Source: Gammaproteobacteria bacterium (GTDB lineage: Bacteria; Pseudomonadota; Gammaproteobacteria; DSM-16500). From it: 64,000 bases of DNA. Within the stretch, counting starts at the first letter, position 1. Every line of letters starts with the position of its first letter. The stretch spans positions 62,001 through 126,000 of the forward strand of contig JABDFQ010000002.1 of NCBI GenBank assembly GCA_013286495.1. The letters run 5' to 3'. A program made the position numbers and the translations under genes. The notes under the pieces are model-generated. The model saw only the letters and a program-made list of their open reading frames with translations, ran no database searches and was not told the DNA's origin. Below are positions 17,116 through 25,601 of this stretch, one piece after another.

Positions 17116-17708
17116 GGCTTCAATCGCAATAATCCAGTAAATATTCCTTGCACGCGAACACGATGCGGCAAGTAAGCTTTAGGCTTCAATGCAGGATTCG
17201 CTGGAATCAATGTCACTCTGTCTTCAATTTTGTAAGAGATGCGTTTTAACGTCGCCTCCTGTTCATCTATCAATGCAACAACAATGTCACCTTCTATTGC
17301 CTTCGGCTGGGATTTGCAAATCACCAGATCACCATCCAGAATGCCTTCATCAATCATGGAATCACCTTTTACTTCGAGTAAAAAATGCTGATTGCTTTTA
17401 AACAGTGAGCTCAAATCAAGATTTTGTTTATGCTCAATGGCTTCAATCGGCTGACCTGCGGCAATTCTTCCCATAAGCGGCAGACAAAAATCCTGATCCG
17501 CCACTACCTGGATATTTCGATACCCTTTTTTGTGAAAAACTAAGCGTCCCTGATCCACCAAGGCATGGACATGACGGCTAATCAGGCTAATGGATTTGGG
17601 GCTGATACCAATGCCACGGGCGATTTCTTCAAGGGAAGGTGAGTATCCTTCCTGCTGAAGGTACTCGCAGATATACTCATAAATCTTTTGTTGTATGGGC
17701 GTTTTCAT
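17112..17708 (-). CDS. lexA: LexA-type SOS repressor
   Basis: A 198-residue protein with an N-terminal winged helix (residues 1-70; YSPSLEEIARGIGISPKSISLISRHV) and a C-terminal S24 self-cleavage domain. The cleavage site is A84-G85 in GRIAAGQP; the catalytic dyad is S117 in VKGDSMID and K155 in ATLKRI, at nearly the same positions as in E. coli LexA. It should repress the operon until RecA filaments trigger cleavage. The recognition-helix region differs from E. coli and the upstream inverted repeat is not an E. coli LexA box. dinB follows with a four-base overlap. Confidence 0.88.
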   Translation of the reverse strand: MKTPIQQKIYEYICEYLQQEGYSPSLEEIARGIGISPKSISLISRHVHALVDQGRLVFHKKGYRNIQVVADQDFCLPLMGRIAAGQPIEAIEHKQNLDLSSLFKSNQHFLLEVKGDSMIDEGILDGDLVICKSQPKAIEGDIVVALIDEQEATLKRISYKIEDRVTLIPANPALKPKAYLPHRVRVQGIFTGLLRLKP

Positions 17709-17710
17709 AT

Positions 17711-17757
17711 TTCTTCACTTATTCTTCACCATATTTGTAGATTAGTGAAGAATAAGT
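17711..17757. promoter_or_regulatory. Inverted-repeat operator upstream of lexA-dinB
   Basis: ACTTATTCTTCAC (17717-17729) and GTGAAGAATAAGT (17745-17757) form a perfect 13-bp inverted repeat with a 15-base spacer, 9-49 bases upstream of the lexA start. A further half copy TTCTTCAC at 17711-17718 adjoins, giving three TTCTTCAC half-sites. Position and symmetry suggest autoregulation by this LexA. Confidence 0.6.
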
Positions 17758-17783
17758 AAAAGTTCAAGAGATTTTTTTCAAGC

Positions 17784-18227
17784 TTACTCAAATATTTTTG
17801 CGGAATTTTTATTCATGATGTCACTGACATGGGTATGCGATAAAGCAAAGCCGCGGAAAGCCGGCACTCCAAGCCGATATAAAGTCATTTCGGTCAGTGC
17901 TACTACCGTTGCCGTTCGGTTACCACTAATGGAATAAAATCCGGTTTCATTTAATCCAATGGCATCACCAAAACTTAAGATAGCGACAGATTGTACTGAC
18001 TGCGCACCATCGGTGATGGTCACGTGTCTGACATCAGCCGTTCCATTGGCGATTAGAAATACGCTATCTACCCTGTCACCTTCACGCACGATTACCTTGC
18101 CTGCTGCTGCTCTTTCTTCATTGAAAAGCGAAGCAAGCTCAGTAATTTCTTCTTCCTTTAACTGGGAAAAGAGAGGTTGTTTTTTTATAAGCTGAATCAA
18201 AAAATTCAAATTGGCTGGCTGATCCAT
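17784..18227 (-). CDS. Cyclic-nucleotide-binding-domain protein
   Basis: The 147-residue product from ATG 18227 (AGGATG upstream) is a single CAP_ED/cNMP-binding beta-roll: IKKQPLFSQLKEEEITELASLF, then GKVIVREGDRVDSVFLIANGTADV, and FGDAIGLNETGFYSISGNRTATVVAL in the phosphate-binding-cassette position. There is no HTH domain, so it is not a Crp-type transcription factor by itself. The cassette lacks an obvious canonical arginine-serine pair, so ligand binding is uncertain. The frame is open to a TTG at 18260. It is on the same strand as lexA but separated by 76 bases. A link to the cyclase-like gene at 38.6 kb would be speculative. Confidence 0.75.
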   Translation of the reverse strand: MDQPANLNFLIQLIKKQPLFSQLKEEEITELASLFNEERAAAGKVIVREGDRVDSVFLIANGTADVRHVTITDGAQSVQSVAILSFGDAIGLNETGFYSISGNRTATVVALTEMTLYRLGVPAFRGFALSHTHVSDIMNKNSAKIFE

Positions 18228-18387
18228 GTTGATTAACATCCTGAATAATGAGTTTTTCAATAATATAATGTTTAGGGAAAAATTTCATTGCGGCGTGCTG
18301 TTATCCTTCGCGCAAGAACAAAAGCACGCTCAGGATCTGATGTACCCCCACAAAATTATCATCTAAACGTAAATCCGCTTTCTTTGT

Positions 18388-18536
18388 AGGATCAACTGTC
18401 ATGCTGTGTAAGGGGTACGTATATTGCTTTCATCGCTCCAAACACGCCGTCCATGGCGTTTAGCATTCCATCCCTGTTAATGCAGTCGCTTTGAAAGCAA
18501 TATACGTACCCCTTACACAGCATGACAGTTGATCCT
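18388..18536. repeat. Long perfect palindrome, 45-bp arms
   Basis: Left arm 18388-18432 is the exact reverse complement of right arm 18492-18536, with a 59-base loop. The arms begin AGGATCAACTGTCATGC. No coding frame in it looks real. It is the first of two different large palindromes in the 640-base gene-free stretch 18228-18871. Confidence 0.9.
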
Positions 18537-18605
18537 GAGAGACCTGTTTCAAAACATACCCAAAAACCTGGCAAGCTTTTTGTGACGTTTCTAACTGATC
18601 TTTCA

Positions 18606-18761
18606 GGTTCCGGCAAAAAAAATATGTTGCTCAGGCACACCAGGGTTTATGGTTTGAAGGGCGTCGCGGCCAGGAGGCGAGGAGAGCCGAGGACAGGACG
18701 TCCGTCCCTGAAAACCATAAACCCTGGTGTGCCTGAGCAACATATTTTTTTTGCCGGAACC
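18606..18761. repeat. Long perfect palindrome, 50-bp arms
   Basis: Left arm 18606-18655 and right arm 18712-18761 are exact reverse complements (starting GGTTCCGGCAAAAAAAATAT). The 56-base loop contains a purine-rich segment, GGCCAGGAGGCGAGGAGAG, recalling the GGAGGCCGG core of the palindromes at 43, 46, 56 and 58 kb, and a near-palindromic GGACAGGACGTCCGTCC. The DNA between this and the L,D-transpeptidase gene shows nothing further. Confidence 0.9.
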
Positions 18762-18871
18762 CTTCACTGATGCGGATTCGAAATTTGCAGCCCATGCAAA
18801 TTTTCCAATAATATATATCAGCTCAGAATGACAGCGCGCCACAATGAAAATTTTCCTAAACCACAAACACC

Positions 18872-19402
18872 TTAATACGCTTCCACAATAATTTTCGTAC
18901 CGCGATAATGATTGGCAGCAGTGGGACCTTCAGCAAAGTGATAACGCAGCCATTTGGCATCATCCACATGCAAACGAATACAACCATGACTGATATTATC
19001 GAATTGCACATCAGAAGAACCATGCAAAGCTTGTCCGCCATTAAAAAACATACAATATGGCATGGGTGCGCCATCATATTTATTTGAGATACAACCCACA
19101 TCACCCAATGAATAAATACGAAATTGTCCTGTACGCGTACGACAGGAATCCTGCGAATCCCTGCATTGATAAGCGCCAGCCGTTGCAATTCCCCAGCGAA
19201 TTAATTTGCCATTCGCAGCATATGCACCATACATATGCTGAACAGGCTGAATGAGAATGGTTTTTTCACCATGTGTTTTGATATGAGCAGGAAGTGGTGC
19301 GCCTTCTGTTGCAAAAGGCGAACCACTGATTTCATAAACTTGTGCATTGGCACAATATGAAAAAAATAATAAAAAACTGCATAACGTTTGAATAAGTCGC
19401 AT
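18872..19402 (-). CDS. Periplasmic L,D-transpeptidase (YkuD domain)
   Basis: A cell-wall enzyme forming 3-3 peptidoglycan crosslinks or anchoring proteins to peptidoglycan. ATG at 19402 (TGATG overlap with the upstream stop) starts a roughly 20-residue signal peptide ending NAQ. The YkuD active-site motif is intact: ALHGSS, then NISHGCIRLH with the catalytic cysteine. Length (176 residues) suits a minimal YkuD protein without LysM. It is the last gene of a run of periplasmic proteins. A GTG one codon upstream is an alternative start. Confidence 0.88.
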   Translation of the reverse strand: MRLIQTLCSFLLFFSYCANAQVYEISGSPFATEGAPLPAHIKTHGEKTILIQPVQHMYGAYAANGKLIRWGIATAGAYQCRDSQDSCRTRTGQFRIYSLGDVGCISNKYDGAPMPYCMFFNGGQALHGSSDVQFDNISHGCIRLHVDDAKWLRYHFAEGPTAANHYRGTKIIVEAY

Positions 19403-20157
19403 CACGATGGTGTCAGTCTTTCAATTAATTTAATTGCACATGGTTTTATCATTTGCTGTGCTTTTTGATCTGCTAGATTTGCAGGTTTATTATTTATTGC
19501 CTTGCTCAACCAGTTGATTGCCATTTCCCTGTCTTTAGGTACAGAAATACCATATGCATATCTTGCTGCAATAACATATTGCGCAAATGGAATGCCTTTC
19601 GTTGCTGCATCACGATAGATTTCAGTTGCCCTGTCGCGATTTTGTCTGGTGCCAATTCCCATATCATAATTCATCGCCAATTTTAATTGATCAGATGATC
19701 GACCAAACAAGGAAGCCTTAACATGCGTGAAATAAAAATCAAGTTTATTTCTCGCCGGATATTCAGGATTCGCAGGTAAAATATAACGTCCTGCCATTTT
19801 ATCCAGTACAGTTGTGCAATAATTCAGGCTTTTGATATATGCCGCCTCACCTTCATTAAAACTGACACTGGGTGCATAAGTACATTGACCTGATTTAATC
19901 AGCGGAATCAAACGCGGATCATCATCCATGGCAAGCGGTGGATTTTGCATCTTGCAATGATAATGTCCCTGCACTGCACAATCAGAAGGTTTGCAATGAT
20001 TATTTTGATGTGTACGTGGTGATGGCCAGCATTTTGCACAAGCAGGATCCCATTGGCCATTCATGTACAATCCTGTGGAATTTGCTGCATAAATAAAAGA
20101 AGAAAAAAGAAAAATAGTCGAATAACAGAAAAACTTTTTGATAATGTGTGTTTGCAT
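19402..20157 (-). CDS. Periplasmic Sel1-like repeat protein
   Basis: A 251-residue exported protein with a signal peptide (about residues 1-24). A cysteine-rich segment follows (DPACAKCWPSPRTHQNNHCKPSDCAVQGHY), possibly disulfide-bonded or metal-binding. Two C-terminal Sel1-type repeats are recognisable: NYDMGIGTRQNRDRATEIYRDAATKG and ARYAYGISVPKDREMAINWLSKAI. Sel1 repeats mediate protein contacts. The stop overlaps the L,D-transpeptidase start, so the two are translationally coupled and may work together at the cell wall. Confidence 0.75.
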   Translation of the reverse strand: MQTHIIKKFFCYSTIFLFSSFIYAANSTGLYMNGQWDPACAKCWPSPRTHQNNHCKPSDCAVQGHYHCKMQNPPLAMDDDPRLIPLIKSGQCTYAPSVSFNEGEAAYIKSLNYCTTVLDKMAGRYILPANPEYPARNKLDFYFTHVKASLFGRSSDQLKLAMNYDMGIGTRQNRDRATEIYRDAATKGIPFAQYVIAARYAYGISVPKDREMAINWLSKAINNKPANLADQKAQQMIKPCAIKLIERLTPS

Positions 20158-20193
20158 ATGGAATCCCTTAAATTAACTTTCAGTAATTTATCA

Positions 20194-21387
20194 TCAACAC
20201 TTTTGCCTTGCTATCACTTCATTACGCGTCGCAGTTTGTTCCCAGGTAGCTCCGTGCAGAGGAAAAGAATAAGTGACAATATCATCGAGATGAAGTGGAT
20301 CGCTGAAATAAGAAATAAACCTGAACCCTGGATAATTGCCAAATACTGGACTAATGGAAGTAATACCTATTACAGGTATTTTATTATTATCAACTGCAAT
20401 TATCTGAAACCAGTTCCTATGCAAATGTCCGGCAAGAATTCCACCGATGGTAGCGCCATATTGATTAATTTCCGCTACAAAACGTTCGGAATAAGCTGAT
20501 TTCCATAAATGTACCAGAGTAAATAATTTTGTTTGTTGCGTTGCATACACATCGAGACTTTGAGGAATATGCATGACAATAAAAACTTTTTGATGTTGTT
20601 GTTGCGAGAGTTGCAATTGAGCATGCAGCCAATTTAATTCGCGTACAGCAACTGCATCCAGTGTGTCGACATTTTTACCTTTTAGCCCATTTGAAAATAA
20701 AACAGTATTTAATACAATTAAACGCAAATTGGCAGGATTAGGTAAAAGTACAGAATAATACCCAGCAGACGAAAATTGCTTTTGCATGGATAATTTATTA
20801 TTACGATCATGAATGAGATTCGACCAGGTTATCCCCGTATCATGAAAAAATTGTCCATCAGGTTTAACAGAGTAATTACCAGAATATGAATCATTATTAC
20901 CCACCACCATGTAAACATCAGTGGCAGGAAAAGCGGCCTTTAATTGCTGCGTCAGAAATTGCAGCGTCTTACGCACAAACGTAGAATATTGCGATAAAGT
21001 TTTATCGCCAGAAAAATATTTATATTTATGATGAAATTCATGTCCGAGCAAATCACCTGGTAAAATAACAAATGCCGCATGATTTTCTTCAGAAATTTTG
21101 CCTGTCGCAACAAGTGCATTAGTCAATAGTGGATAATTGGTATCTTCCATGAGTGTGGATAAGGGAGCACCTTGTTCTGCCAAAACTGCTGCCCATTGCT
21201 GAGCAGGTGCTGTACGTAATTTTTGTATTAATGGACAAGGTTGTTTTTTGCAGGTAATGAATGGATCAAAATGAATATCAGATAATGCCAGGAAATTAAA
21301 TTTGGCTGGTTCCTCTGCATATACAAGGTTAATCGCAACAAATGTAAATAATAAAATCCTTACGATAATATTCAAAAAATATCGCAT
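20194..21387 (-). CDS. Exported calcineurin-like metallophosphoesterase
   Basis: ATG at 21387 follows directly on the stop of the dipeptidase gene and gives a 397-residue protein with a signal peptide ending VYAEE. The metallophosphoesterase motifs are in order: LALSDIHFDP, VILPGDLLGHE, VVGNNDSYSG, VFIVMHIP and GILAGHLHRN. The layout, with the pair CKKQPC after the first motif, is closest to acid sphingomyelinase-like phosphodiesterases. The substrate is unknown: a periplasmic phosphodiester, or a host lipid if exported further. It is part of the envelope gene run 22.2-18.9 kb. Confidence 0.8.
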   Translation of the reverse strand: MRYFLNIIVRILLFTFVAINLVYAEEPAKFNFLALSDIHFDPFITCKKQPCPLIQKLRTAPAQQWAAVLAEQGAPLSTLMEDTNYPLLTNALVATGKISEENHAAFVILPGDLLGHEFHHKYKYFSGDKTLSQYSTFVRKTLQFLTQQLKAAFPATDVYMVVGNNDSYSGNYSVKPDGQFFHDTGITWSNLIHDRNNKLSMQKQFSSAGYYSVLLPNPANLRLIVLNTVLFSNGLKGKNVDTLDAVAVRELNWLHAQLQLSQQQHQKVFIVMHIPQSLDVYATQQTKLFTLVHLWKSAYSERFVAEINQYGATIGGILAGHLHRNWFQIIAVDNNKIPVIGITSISPVFGNYPGFRFISYFSDPLHLDDIVTYSFPLHGATWEQTATRNEVIARQKC

Positions 21388-21388
21388 T

Positions 21389-22129
21389 TTATTTTCCCTG
21401 CACTGCAAAATCAAAATAAGTATGCGGATAAGGTTCATGCGCGAGAGAAAAATGCCACCATTCTTTTTCATAAGGTTCAAATCCATTCTTGATCATGATT
21501 GAACGCAATGACATGCGATTATGATAAGCCGCTGAACCTGGTTTTACATTATAGGTATGCGCTTGTTTATCCAGGCAATCATAGCCCGTTCCCATATCAA
21601 TGGAGTTATCACGAAAGCGCTGGTTATAGACTGCAGTGCATGCAATCAATCGCTGCCCTTTTATATATGTTGCAGAAGAAGGTGTCGGCAATGGCGCAAT
21701 GGTGAGGTCTACTGCACTGCCGCGACTATGCCCAGATTGAGCAGCGACATAGCCAAGACGAAAAACATCACGTTTATTTATATTGGGATAAAATTCCTGT
21801 TTCATTTGTTGCTGACCACTATCTTTACTCCATGCTGCAAAATCAGCAACAGCCATCACTGGGCGATAACAATCATATACCTTAAGTGTCAGAGAATGTT
21901 TTTTTAACTCACGCTGCACAGCAGATAAAGCCATTGCAGCTTGTGTGGATAAAATGCAGCTAGCGGTTTTATAACCTCTGATTGGTCGTCCCACAAAATT
22001 ATGCTCGCCTGCGTAGCGCATTTCCTGCAGGATACTGGGATCGACTTGTTGCAGATAAACAAAACCTTTTGGCAAGGCATAAGCGCCATTGGATATAAGC
22101 AAAATAAGTATAAAGCGAATTAGTTTCAT
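21389..22129 (-). CDS. ddpX: Periplasmic D-alanyl-D-alanine dipeptidase (VanX/DdpX family)
   Basis: A zinc-dependent dipeptidase that hydrolyses D-Ala-D-Ala; DdpX-type enzymes recycle it from peptidoglycan. The ATG at 22129 starts a signal peptide ending GAYA. Zinc and catalytic motifs are present: SGHSRGSAVDLTI (His and Asp ligands), GTGYDC and EWWHFSL (catalytic Glu and His ligand). An RP motif occurs in YDCYRPVMA. The exported form argues for recycling and not cytoplasmic vancomycin resistance. The next gene starts one base after the stop. Confidence 0.86.
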   Translation of the reverse strand: MKLIRFILILLISNGAYALPKGFVYLQQVDPSILQEMRYAGEHNFVGRPIRGYKTASCILSTQAAMALSAVQRELKKHSLTLKVYDCYRPVMAVADFAAWSKDSGQQQMKQEFYPNINKRDVFRLGYVAAQSGHSRGSAVDLTIAPLPTPSSATYIKGQRLIACTAVYNQRFRDNSIDMGTGYDCLDKQAHTYNVKPGSAAYHNRMSLRSIMIKNGFEPYEKEWWHFSLAHEPYPHTYFDFAVQGK

Positions 22130-22166
22130 GGTCGTACTCACGTTAATGGTGAGTAGTATAACAGGA

Positions 22167-22813
22167 TCAATGACAATCTGAAGACGCCAGCCGGATTTCA
22201 ATTCGCTCCTTAGCGCTTCCGATGTTAATCCTTTTTAATGTAATAAAACCCACTTCAGCAGTAGATTTGACATGCGTGCCGCCACAAGGAACTTTGGAAA
22301 AACCTTCAATTTCCCAGTAACGTCTTTGTGAATTCACATCAGAGAAATCAGTCTTGATAGGTTTATCGGCTTTGATAATCTGATTATATTGCGTTAATAG
22401 CTTTTCAAAAATGAAAGAAATATTTTCATGATAAATAAAATCAATCCTCGCTTTGGTTTCGGCAATATGCGCACCGATTTTTTCCATGTGTAATTCACGC
22501 ATAATCAACTCGAGGATTAATTCAGCGGCAAAGTGTAAACGCATCAATCTATAACGTCGTTGCCAATCGATTTCCATATGAACTTCATCGCCTGGTAAAA
22601 GCCCATGTCCATCTGGCAAGGTGTAATAAATAAGATTATCTACTATTTCAGAATTTACAACAGGCACTCCGTTAATAGATGTCGTATCACTTTCCTGTCC
22701 GCCTGAAAAAGAAAATGCAATGGTTTCGGATAATAAAATCCGGTTGTGGTTTATCGCTGAGACTGTTGTGATTAAAGTTGTTTGATAGGGATTATCCCAA
22801 AATACCTTGCCAT
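22167..22813 (-). pseudogene. Alanyl-tRNA editing hydrolase (AlaX-like), frameshifted near its start
   Basis: AlaX proteins deacylate mischarged Ser/Gly-tRNA(Ala). The C-terminal part is intact, with RLMRLHFAAEL, CGGTHV and RINIGSAKERIEI. The downstream frame extends well above the GTG at 22667, through FSFSGGQES and back to VFWDNPYQTT, the usual N-terminus, until a stop overlapping the only suitable ATG (22813). That ATG is one base out of frame: the sequence reads ATG GCA AGG TAT, where one extra A would restore M-A-K-V-F-W-D. The gene therefore appears frameshifted at codon 3. A shortened product from GTG 22667 would lack about 48 residues. Confidence 0.7.
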
Positions 22814-23013
22814 ATTATTAACCCAGGAAATGTAAATTCGGAAGATGTTAGCATTGTGCGTTATAGCGCACAAGGGGTTTGATACTCAGTAAAAAATAGA
22901 TTTGCCAGTTATTACGACGACCAAAAGGATTTTAAATATATTCATTTTCGAGATTTTTTAATTTAAAATGCAGGAAAGTAACGAAATCAAAAGATGATAT
23001 GGAGTGGGCCTAT

Positions 23014-23589
23014 ATGAAATCAAAAATCATTGCCATTAGCGGCAACATGGGTTCAGGTAAAACAACCCTTGCCCGTGCTCTGCAAAAAGATATGAAAGCA
23101 ACACTATTATGCTGGGATGATTTTGATGATATCTCAACTGGTCCCGATGACTATGTCGAATGGTACCATCGCGGGGAAGATTATAATGAATGGGATTATA
23201 AAGAACTAGCAAACACTCTCAAATCACTTAAAGGCAATCAGTCTATTTTACATCCCGTATTTAATCAGTTATTAAATCCTGCGGAATATATTATATTCGA
23301 TGCACCATTAGGTCGTTTGCACCATCAAACTGGACAACATATTGATTACTGTTTTCATATTAATATTCCATTGGATATTTCACTCTGCAGACATTTAATC
23401 AGGGATTTCAAAAATAGTAATAAATCAAAAGAAGAACTTCTGGAAGAGCTTGAATATTACCTGACACATTCAAGACCTTTATTTATTGATGATGATTTTA
23501 AAGCATCTGCTGATTTAGTAATTGATGGCATGTTAACAACAGAACAACAAATACAAAAAATCAGGGAGTATTTACAGGATAAACAATAA
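23014..23589 (+). CDS. P-loop nucleoside/small-molecule kinase-like protein
   Basis: A 191-residue cytoplasmic protein starting at ATG 23014 (GGAG eight bases upstream). The Walker A motif AISGNMGSGKTTLA is at the N-terminus, followed by an acidic substrate-binding segment (LLCWDDFDDI), a central IIFDAPLGRLHH Walker-B-like strand, and an arginine-bearing lid region (CRHLIRDFKN). This is the layout of uridine-kinase/AAA_18-type small-molecule kinases. The substrate cannot be deduced. It stands alone between the AlaX locus and a convergent CysZ gene. Confidence 0.75.
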   Translation: MKSKIIAISGNMGSGKTTLARALQKDMKATLLCWDDFDDISTGPDDYVEWYHRGEDYNEWDYKELANTLKSLKGNQSILHPVFNQLLNPAEYIIFDAPLGRLHHQTGQHIDYCFHINIPLDISLCRHLIRDFKNSNKSKEELLEELEYYLTHSRPLFIDDDFKASADLVIDGMLTTEQQIQKIREYLQDKQ

Positions 23590-23598
23590 TAAATCGAC

Positions 23599-24327
23599 TC
23601 ATCCACGCACTCCCTCTTCCACCCAAAACTTCGTCGCGCCAGCAACAGCTGCGGGAATAACAAAACAATTCAGCACGGGAATCATCGAGCACACCAGAAC
23701 TGATGCACCAAATCCAAAACAGGGAATGCGTATTTGACGCATCCAGTTTTTAACATTGGCAAGCGGTATGCGATGATTATCTGTCGGATAATCAATATAA
23801 GTCATCGTCATGATCCAGGCATGAAATAAAAATGCCACCAATGCAGCAAATGGCTGAACCATGGGAATAAAAAATAATACGAGAATCAAAATTTCATATC
23901 CAAGATAATAGACAATAATTGAAAGTTGTCGCGCCAAAATACGTGGAATATCCTTAATATTATCCAGCAAGCTGCGATCTTCAAATACTCTTCCTGTCAA
24001 ATGCAATTCCACTTTTTCAGCAAGAAAACTATTAAATGGCGCCGAAAGAATATTGGCAACTGTGACAAACGAATAAATGAATACAACAAAAAATCCAAGA
24101 AAAAATAATACCCATAAAATTGTACTTAACCACTGCAGCCATGATGGCAAATATAATTTAAACCAGACATTAAATTCATTCATGAAATAATGCAGCAGAA
24201 AAAACGCACCAATAAATAATAAAATATTAATCATTAATGGAATAATGACATATCGTCGCAAGCCAGGTTGACGAATCAGAATGAAACCATCCAGCAAATA
24301 TTGTGCGCCTAATATTGATCGGGACAT
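23599..24327 (-). CDS. cysZ: CysZ-type (EI24) membrane protein
   Basis: A 242-residue inner-membrane protein of the CysZ/EI24 family; E. coli CysZ mediates sulfate uptake for cysteine synthesis. It begins MSRSILGAQYLLDGF at ATG 24327, followed by LIRQPGLRRYVIIPLMIN, and later NILSAPFNSFLAEKVE and PFAALVAFLFHAWIMTMTYIDYP, all typical of the family. Four or more hydrophobic segments are visible. Longer in-frame codons upstream overlap the MFS gene and are unlikely. No cys biosynthetic gene is adjacent, so sulfate specificity is assumed from the family. Confidence 0.82.
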   Translation of the reverse strand: MSRSILGAQYLLDGFILIRQPGLRRYVIIPLMINILLFIGAFFLLHYFMNEFNVWFKLYLPSWLQWLSTILWVLFFLGFFVVFIYSFVTVANILSAPFNSFLAEKVELHLTGRVFEDRSLLDNIKDIPRILARQLSIIVYYLGYEILILVLFFIPMVQPFAALVAFLFHAWIMTMTYIDYPTDNHRIPLANVKNWMRQIRIPCFGFGASVLVCSMIPVLNCFVIPAAVAGATKFWVEEGVRG

Positions 24328-24346
24328 ATGATTATCCAGTGTAAGT

Positions 24347-25561
24347 TTATGATGAACGATAACGCCAGAATTTCGGCAGTAATAAACAACAAATTCCAAC
24401 ACCCGCTACACACAAAATGCCACCAGAAACAATGGAAATAGTAATACCAAATGCTGCGGCAACTAATCCTGCTTCTGTATCACCTAAACGTGGGCCACTC
24501 AAATAACTAATCATTTCGATTCCTGCTAATCTTCCACGCAAATGATTTGGAATAGTCTGATTCCACATAATGCTGCGAAACATGCCGCTCACTGCATCAA
24601 ATGCGCCAGATAATGTCAGGAAAAATAATGCCAGCCAAAAGTTGGTTGCGAGTCCAAAAAATATAATCGCGATTCCCCATAATATCGCTGCAACTGCAAT
24701 GGCTACACCATGACGCTTCACACTCTTCGTCCAACCGCTGACAAAGGAAATAATTAGCGCACCCACAGCGGGCGCTGCATATAACATGCCTAATACTTCT
24801 GCCCCACCAAATGATAATGCAATCGCTGGAAACAATGCAGTTGGCATGCCAAATATCATGGCTACAAAATCGATAACATATGTTCCCACTAATTCCTGTC
24901 GTGATACTGCATATTTAAATCCCTGCTTCAATGATTGCCAGGTGGAATCATCATGCGTACCTTCTGGTTTGGGAATATGTCGCATCAATAAAAGCGCGAC
25001 AAGGGAAATAGCAAATGTACCCACATCAACAAGATAGGTTGCAACTAATCCAACTTTCGCCAGCAACACACCACCAATCGCAGGACCTGCAATCATGGCG
25101 ACACTTCCCTTGAATGAAGCAAGCGCACTGACAACAGGAAAATCTTCCTTGGCTACAATTTGCTGCACAATACTGTCCAGCGCGGGTCGATGCAATCCAG
25201 TAAATGCTGACATTAATGGTGCGATAATAAACAATAACCATAAATGTGGTTCAGGCAACATGGCATTGATCGCTAATGACAAACTGCCACAAGCCAATAC
25301 AATTTCTGATATCAACAACAACATGCGTCGATGATAACGATCAGCAAAAACACCACCAATCAAGGCCGTTACCAACAACGGCAATAATTGCACCAGACTG
25401 ATCAAACCCACCATAAAAGTGGAATGTGTGCTCATGTAAATTTGATATGGAACGGCAACACCCGTAATCATCGTTCCCATGAAGGAAACAAATTGCCCGA
25501 TGTATAAAAATGCAAAATTGGGATTACGCCGAAAGATGGAAAAATTAATAAAGTATTTCAT
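24347..25561 (-). CDS. MFS transporter (DHA3/EntS-like)
   Basis: A 404-residue major facilitator with about 12 transmembrane segments. The N-terminal half starts RRNPNFAFLYIGQFVSFMGTM and has the loop 2-3 motif GGVFADRYHRRMLL. The pattern matches the DHA3 group, which includes enterobactin exporter EntS and macrolide efflux proteins. The substrate is unknown. It lies 19 bases upstream of cysZ on the same strand and could be co-transcribed with it. There is no obvious ribosome site before ATG 25561. Confidence 0.82.
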   Translation of the reverse strand: MKYFINFSIFRRNPNFAFLYIGQFVSFMGTMITGVAVPYQIYMSTHSTFMVGLISLVQLLPLLVTALIGGVFADRYHRRMLLLISEIVLACGSLSLAINAMLPEPHLWLLFIIAPLMSAFTGLHRPALDSIVQQIVAKEDFPVVSALASFKGSVAMIAGPAIGGVLLAKVGLVATYLVDVGTFAISLVALLLMRHIPKPEGTHDDSTWQSLKQGFKYAVSRQELVGTYVIDFVAMIFGMPTALFPAIALSFGGAEVLGMLYAAPAVGALIISFVSGWTKSVKRHGVAIAVAAILWGIAIIFFGLATNFWLALFFLTLSGAFDAVSGMFRSIMWNQTIPNHLRGRLAGIEMISYLSGPRLGDTEAGLVAAAFGITISIVSGGILCVAGVGICCLLLPKFWRYRSS

Positions 25562-25601
25562 ATATGTATTTTTTTACTACGAAACACCGCATCGTATCAC
25601 T

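Noticed and set aside
17701-17760. E. coli type LexA box
   Set aside because: No CTGT-N8-ACAG match; a different inverted repeat is present.
18522-18866. Frames of 82-87 codons in the two tandem palindromes
   Set aside because: Composition follows the inverted repeats; no ribosome sites or family resemblance.
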